Source: Pardosa pseudoannulata (Eukaryota > Arthropoda > Arachnida > Araneae > Lycosidae). From it: a DNA stretch of 64,000 nt. The notes under the pieces were generated by a model. The model did no database searches. It saw only the letters and a program-made list of their open reading frames with translations, and was not told the origin of the DNA. The stretch lies in NCBI GenBank assembly GCA_032207245.1, contig CM063505.1, positions 178,529,717 through 178,593,716 on the forward strand, in the 5' to 3' direction. The position numbers were made by a program, and so were the translations under genes. This document shows positions 58,881-64,000 of this stretch, piece after piece; the first letter of the stretch is position 1, and each line of letters begins with the position of its first letter.

Positions 58881-59425
58881 CAGGGGTGGCCAACCTGCGA
58901 CTCGCGATCCACATGCGGCTCTTTGAAGTATTATTTGTGGCTCTCGATAAATGTACCAGAGTTCCCTTTTCATTATTGTGTTATTATATTTTTAAAAAAT
59001 TATTACAATTATTTTAAAAAATTATTACAATTATTAGCTCGGGCAATGATGGGTAAAAAAATCGGTCTATTTGTGCTTTCAAAAGATGATTCTCAAATTC
59101 CACAATTCATACCGATTCACCGCATAATTCACCGAGAACATCTCGTTACAAAATATTTAAAATATCCTGATGTTATAAAAATAGTATAACACATCGTAAA
59201 TTAAGTTTGCACCAATGCAAAAAATCATCGACGATCAAAAATTTTCTTGAAAAATTAAAGGAAAGAACTTCCAAATGACATTCAATAAATATAATTTCTG
59301 TAGAAAAAAAAAATTTAAATACCTTTTTTTGCATACCTTTTATAAATACATATTTAATTGCAGCTCGCGAAAAATTTCAAATTTTGAAAAGTGGCTCGAA
59401 TTATCAAGACGATTGGCCACCCCTG
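58881..59425 (+). mobile_element. hAT element remnant with transposase fragment
   Basis: The inverted termini CAGGGGTGGCCAA (58881) and TTGGCCACCCCTG (ending 59425) are exact. Flanking octamers ATATATAT and ATATATAC match at 7 of 8. An internal frame (about 59050-59190) reads IPIHRIIHREHLVTKYLKYP, followed after a frame break by TNAKNHRR and KELPNDIQ (59205-59280). These match the HCIIHRE.L..K and (V/I)NFIR...LNHR.F..(F/L)L..L blocks of hAT transposases of the ZBED5/SCAND3-like type. Internally deleted and inactive. Confidence 0.85.
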
Positions 59426-59519
59426 ATATATACAATAAGAAATTCGCGTGCTGAGAAAGGGAGGAAAATTCCCTAGATATCTTGGAGGAGGAATATCTAA
59501 TGTCGATCCTCGCCCCTCG

Positions 59520-59550
59520 CCTGCCCCCCCCCCAAAAAAAAAAAAAAAAT
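59520..59550. repeat. Poly-C/poly-A run
   Basis: CCCCCCCCCC followed by a run of A. It creates spurious open frames on both strands. Confidence 0.9.
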
Positions 59551-59716
59551 TGAGGAGAAAAATCCTTACATTGAAATTAAGTTTGTTAAATGGAAGTTTT
59601 ATTTCATGTAAAGCATCTATTGTGCTCAAGATTACGTAAAAATAATTCGGTAGGAAACGTGTAGCCGTACTGCGTGCTCTTCTGCACCTCCAAACATTTT
59701 TTTCTATACTCTAGAG

Positions 59717-60196
59717 TAGAGATTCCCAATACCCGCCGATCGTTTAACGTGTGCCCGCGTCTGTGCGATCACAATAAAAAATGTTTTAGTTTTCAGTAAA
59801 ATTATATGTGAAAGTTTTTTTTTTCATTTTTAATGAAATAGAAATTCCGGCCAACACAGATACCAGCGCAAAGCGAAATGCAACCAATTTCTTTTATTTT
59901 CCATGCTCATGGCATTCAGTTAGACATTTCTATCCTTCACAAAGAATTTTTATACTTTGTAGATTTTGTATGCATTATTTAATAATTGTTTTGCACAAGA
60001 ATAAAAATTATAATTTTTTATATGTTAAATTTTATTTTTGGATTTAAATATTCTTTTTACATATATTTTTTTTTTTTTTTTGTACATTACTAACTCTATT
60101 CAACTATAAATTCCCCTCGAAAGAATAAATAATGTTCGTCGTTCAATAGATATCCTAAAATATGCTCTTAAAGACAAAAAAAGTTGAAGACGCTTG
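59717..60196 (+). mobile_element. hAT-like element, first of three abutting
   Basis: The left end TAGAGATTCCCAATACCCGC and right end GTTGAAGACGCTTG are degraded hAT-type termini. The 8-bp flanks CTCTAGAG (59709-59716) and CTCTAGAC (60197-60204) match at 7 of 8. No coding motif was recognised. The borders rest mainly on the octamers. Confidence 0.55.
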
Positions 60197-60204
60197 CTCT
60201 AGAC

Positions 60205-61335
60205 CAGGGGTGGGCAAAAGACGGCCCGCGGGCCCGATCCGGCCCTTTCGCTTACTTTATCCGGCCCGTTGAAAAGTCCTGCAATCATGCAATTTTTTTT
60301 TAATCTCTTATATGTGATTTTGTTGAAATCAACAGTATTTGTATGCGTAGTGTACATATAAATAATGATAAATATATAAATAATAGACAGTATTATGAAT
60401 ATACATACTCTCATAAAGCATGTGGTCGGCTAGAATTGTTGAACGTGCACTCCTCTCTCTCTTCCAGAGACGACAGACCGCAGCACGCGTATTGTTTATC
60501 TTGATTTAGCACTAGTCGCATATTCGTCATTTCTTTTGAGACTAATGTTTGTTATATAATAATAAATTGAAAAAGTGGACTTTTTGTAGGTAAAATTTTA
60601 AAACATTGGTTTTATTTTATTCTAATAATTAAATTATTTATTTGTAGACCTTTGTAAAATTAGTCAATCTAAAAAAAAGAAAATTTTATTTGGGGTGCAG
60701 AAATTTCAATGAAACATGGACGGTAAAATATCTTTTTACAAACATTGATAAGAAAGCAATTTGTTTAGTTTGCCACGAAACAATTGCGGTTTTCTAGGAA
60801 TACAATTCAACATTCCAGACTTCACGTTTCGCATTAACTATTCTATTTTAACATTTGATGTTTGTCTTTTTTTTATAATTCTATTTACTATTATATTTAC
60901 AAAAGGTAATATAAATATAAAAATGTAATAACTATGATCAAAATAAAATAATTTGTATCGTTAAGATATAAATAAATATCAAAATAAAATCTTTCATTAA
61001 CTGATTTACTTAATGGCCATTAATTTAATATAATGGATCATATTTTTTTAAACATTACGTGACATATTTTACTGGGCACAAATTGTTCGCATATACACCT
61101 CAGTAAGACAATTTATTATTGCTATTATCTTTTATTAACTGTCAAATTTCTCTGTCCAAATGCTTTAAAATCATACTTATAGTGTTTTTGTCAAAAAAAT
61201 TTCTTGGGCAGGGAAAAAAAATCCAGCTAAAACTTTCGCGAGCAGTGTACAGCATACGCGGTATAGTCCTCTGGCCCGGGAGACATTTTGAAAATTTCAA
61301 TTGGACCCGTGCTTAAAAGTATTTGCCCACCACTG
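60205..61335 (+). mobile_element. hAT element remnant with BED-finger fragment, second of three abutting
   Basis: The inverted termini CAGGGGTGGGCAAA (60205) and TTTGCCCACCACTG (ending 61335) match at 13 of 14. The flanks CTCTAGAC and CTCTAGAG match at 7 of 8. A frame near 60670-60835 reads YLFTNIDKKAICLVCHETIA, then VF (stop) EYNSTFQTSRFA. This matches the N-terminal BED-type zinc-finger region (CL(V/I)C...(I/V)A..K..N(L/I).RH) of GTF2IRD2/ZBED-like hAT transposases. Most of the coding region is missing. Confidence 0.85.
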
Positions 61336-61343
61336 CTCTAGAG

Positions 61344-62225
61344 CAGTGTTTCTCAAAGTGTGTTCCGCGGAACCCTAGGGTTCTACAACAACCCTCTTGT
61401 GAATTCTCGGAAATTTTTTAGACGCCGAAGAAAATCCGAAACTCATTTTTTAAAATACCCTACAGCCATAAATGACTATTTTCCAAAGATAAAAAATTTT
61501 TCTCCCAGAGTTAAACTCAGAAGTAAAAAATAAGCAGTATGAGGATGTTACTCAACATATTGACTTCCCTAGTGATTCTATGGACTAATAATTCTTCCCT
61601 AATGAGCAATACGGAAATTTAAACAATTATGATTAAATAATTATTTTGTTATAAACAAAAACTTTGTTGTTTTTCTTCGGAGGAGTATGAAAAACTCACT
61701 GAACTGACATCGGATTGGTCAATATCATCCCTTTAAGAAACAGGGTCAGTGATATAATTTTTGTGTCGTTTGAAAATAAAATTTGCATAATCATATCAGA
61801 AAGGGTTCTTTCGGTGCTGTTACCATTTGCAACGACCTATGTATGGGAAAATGGCTTTACTCTAATTTGCCTTAACGAAAACTAGACAACGGAATATGTG
61901 GATGCAGAACATAATATGAGAATAAAACTTTCTTCAACACGACCAAACTTTAAAAAACTTTGTGACAGTTAAAAACAAAGTCATTACAACTGAGACTTTT
62001 AATCAATGTATCATTTCTTTAAAAAAGTTCTTGCTTTCACGTCACCTTTTGTGCGCATTATTTACAATTTTATACTGCTATGCATAGTTTAGTTTTTATG
62101 TTTATGTCTAATCAGTGATAAATAACGGGCCTTTAGTTTACATTACTTAAGTTTATTTTACTTAAGTAATATTTATTCAGAGGTTCCGCTGATAAGAAAC
62201 GGTTCCGTGGAATAAAAAGTATTTT
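61344..62225 (+). mobile_element. hAT-like element with transposase C-terminal remnant, third of three abutting
   Basis: The left end CAGTGTTTCTCAAAGTGTG is a classic hAT-type terminus. It follows CTCTAGAG directly. The right end is eroded (GGTTCCGTGGAATAAAAAGT near 62200), with the subterminal TTCCGCGGAACC echoed. About 61810-61960 reads LLPFATTYVWENGFTL, then (after a stop) TEYVDAEHNMRIKLSSTRPN and FKKLC, the hAT dimerisation region (LPFATTYLCE.GFS ... (L/V)..E.D(L/M)R..LS...P....L). Inactive. Confidence 0.75.
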
Positions 62226-63774
62226 AATCAGCTATGTCTTTACACAAAAGTAATTTTTGGGAGATGATGCCAAATAAGTACGTAAGCGAACTATCGTTTG
62301 CTTCTCAGTAGTACAAAACTATTGCCACTCACAGTTAGCTAAATTTTACAAATTAAAGATAATATAATGATGAGAGGTTACATTTCCAACAGTAATTATA
62401 TAAACGGTTAATAATAAAAACTCCGTTACTTGTCATCATAATGTCACTCATTTTTGTCACAATTCTCCTAATCCAGGTGAGCCTAAAAGTTATAAAGTCA
62501 TTAATATCTTCATTTCTGTTGTGTGCAATACTTGAAAAGGAAATTCTGAAAATTGACTTCTATCAAAAATGTCTTGTGGGAATAACATCTTATTTCCTTC
62601 TTTCATCTAAAAGGTTCGACAAACAATCTGCATTCAACACGTTATTAGACCACTTGTTATTTCCGGTTTTTCCGAATAATCTCGAATCTTTTCAAATGAG
62701 TAAAAGTTACTCGGTGTTGGAAATCTCTCAGCTCGTTGCTGGCACGAGTTCAACATTTCCTCATTCCATAATCAATCACTCGTTATTTCAGTTTTCTTAT
62801 GTATAAATAAAAAAATTATTTTCTCGCAATTTTATTTTTTGAGTATGGGTTGGCATCATCGGCTGTGCAGACACACATCCATAAGCTACGTTAGAAACAC
62901 TATTTTATTTGTTGTTACCGCGATACACTTTATTCGGAGTTTCTCTGCTTCGTGGCTTCAAGGAAGGGAAAATCAAATTTACAGGTAATCTAAGTAAAAG
63001 GACAGTACATTAGTTTGATTATAGATTAATAAAGTGAAGAGAAATATTTGTCGATGTTGCTATTTGGATTAGTATTTGGAAAGTTTAAATATAACCTAAA
63101 AACATAGTATTAATGTTTAATCTTTTAAGTAAAATGGCTTAACTAAAGAACTGGGTTCCCTCGCCAACTTGGCGATAATAGTTTAAGTATGGTCGCCTAA
63201 CATTTTCTCCTGACCTCACCGTGTCCAAACAATCTGTATCTATATTATAATTTATATGATAGTACCGGGTGACCGAGCTCCGCTCGGAGAAAACAGGTAT
63301 CGAAGCTAACTCGAAGATTTAAATTTTCAATTGTGATTTATCAAAACAATACATGCCATAAGAAAATTTGTGAAACCATTAGTGAAAAGATAACCGGTTA
63401 AAGTGCACCATTGTAAACTATTCTAAACAAAGTTGTTTGGAAAGGGAACTATTCTATACAAAGGTAAAGTTTGAAAAGTCATAGAAAATAAAATGTAATT
63501 GATAACAAAAAATTAAACAATTAAAGAAATGGTACAAAGTGAGCAGTGTAAAGATTGAAGTGTGTTGAATGGAGAAGAATTCTGACAATGACGGTATCTT
63601 CTAGTTGTCCATTTACGGGTATAATTGAGTTGATCGCTTGTTGTTCCAAAATTCCGGCTCCTTGAAGCATTTCATGTAGAGGTGCGTTCTGCATGTTGAA
63701 AATGTAGCTTGAAATCTGATGAATGTTGAAATGTCGAACTTTGTTGACGGTGATTTGAAATCGAAATCAGTTCC
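62226..63774. other. Intergenic sequence at the right side of the window
   Basis: No recognised gene. It contains the weak candidate at 62441-62476, described separately. Confidence 0.4.
62441..62476 (+). CDS. Weak candidate first exon (signal-peptide-like)
   Basis: ATG opens MSLIFVTILLIQ, a hydrophobic start of the kind found in signal peptides, and ends at a good donor CAG|gtgagc (62477). The frame also continues unspliced for 121 codons to 62806 without a known family. No downstream partner exon was identified. It may be chance. Confidence 0.2.
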
Positions 63775-64000
63775 TTAACACGTTCGCTGCCACCGACGCA
63801 CTGGCGCGTCAGAGCAGCACCTCCTGGTATGCCGACGACGCACTAACGCGGCGACGGACTTTGATAAGTTATATGCTCTGTGTTTAGTGTGGCTTTGGAA
63901 ATTGAACGGCGAGGTTGTTTCGGCACTTTAGTGAAGCATTATTTTTTAATTTTTTGTGGTTGGTTTTAAAAATTTTTGTTTGCATTATTTTTTTTACTAT
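63775..64000 (+). mobile_element. Possible left end of another piggyBac-type MITE
   Basis: TTAACACGTTCGCTGCCACC resembles the inverted complement of the MITE end at 56152-56171 (TTAACCCGTTCGCGACCAAC). A CpG-rich interior follows (cgacgcactggcgcgtc, gacgacgcactaacgcggcg). The element may run past the window edge. Confidence 0.4.

Noticed and set aside
59354..59639. Overlapping plus and minus frames near the poly-C/poly-A run
   Set aside because: Homopolymer-driven, with no conserved motif, and they overlap the right end of a hAT element.

Overview
This window is eukaryotic and AT-rich. It carries one large, well-supported gene and a flank made mostly of decayed transposons. The gene is a supervillin (SVIL) orthologue on the + strand. 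I built it by hand from 23 coding exons between 6002 and 42593. Splice phases are consistent throughout and give 1136 codons plus stop. The host is an arthropod by inference, perhaps a chelicerate such as a spider: it has many exons, long AT-rich introns, tRNA-derived SINEs, and hAT, piggyBac-type and Tc1 remnants. Species is not determinable from the window.

Layout. Positions 1-5.9 kb are intergenic, with tRNA-derived SINEs, a short tandem repeat and a 43-bp duplication. Positions 6.0-42.6 kb are the supervillin gene: a conserved linker region (exons 1-8), five gelsolin-like repeats (exons 9-19) and a C-terminal villin headpiece (exons 20-23). The introns hold a Tc1-like transposase pseudogene, a Gypsy-type gag fossil, hAT-like elements, a piggyBac-type MITE, SINE fragments, TA microsatellites and a perfect 36-bp palindrome. 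Positions 42.6-51 kb are the 3' UTR and AT-rich downstream sequence, with one unidentified candidate exon near 48 kb. Positions 51-64 kb are CpG-rich intergenic DNA with SINEs, a second piggyBac-type MITE and a run of hAT-like elements, three of them abutting.

The protein would act at the actin cortex and plasma membrane. The model lacks the long N-terminal region known from vertebrate supervillin: the first exon opens with an ATG just after an in-frame stop. It is therefore a short isoform from an internal promoter, or further N-terminal exons lie upstream of the window. Two in-frame exons (93 and 27 nt) and a candidate 9/12-nt microexon with a TAGCAG tandem acceptor sit between exons 3 and 6, a likely alternatively spliced hinge.

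The most unusual large-scale signal is CpG content. Depletion starts near 6.1 kb and ends near 50.5-51 kb, matching the transcription unit. Two copies of the same piggyBac-type MITE act as a control: the intronic copy has 4 CpGs and the intergenic copy 18, with at least 13 of the differences being CpG to TpG/CpA. This points to germline gene-body methylation. The second is a tandem row of three hAT-like elements separated by near-identical CTCTAGA(G/C) octamers. I found no clearly new protein system.
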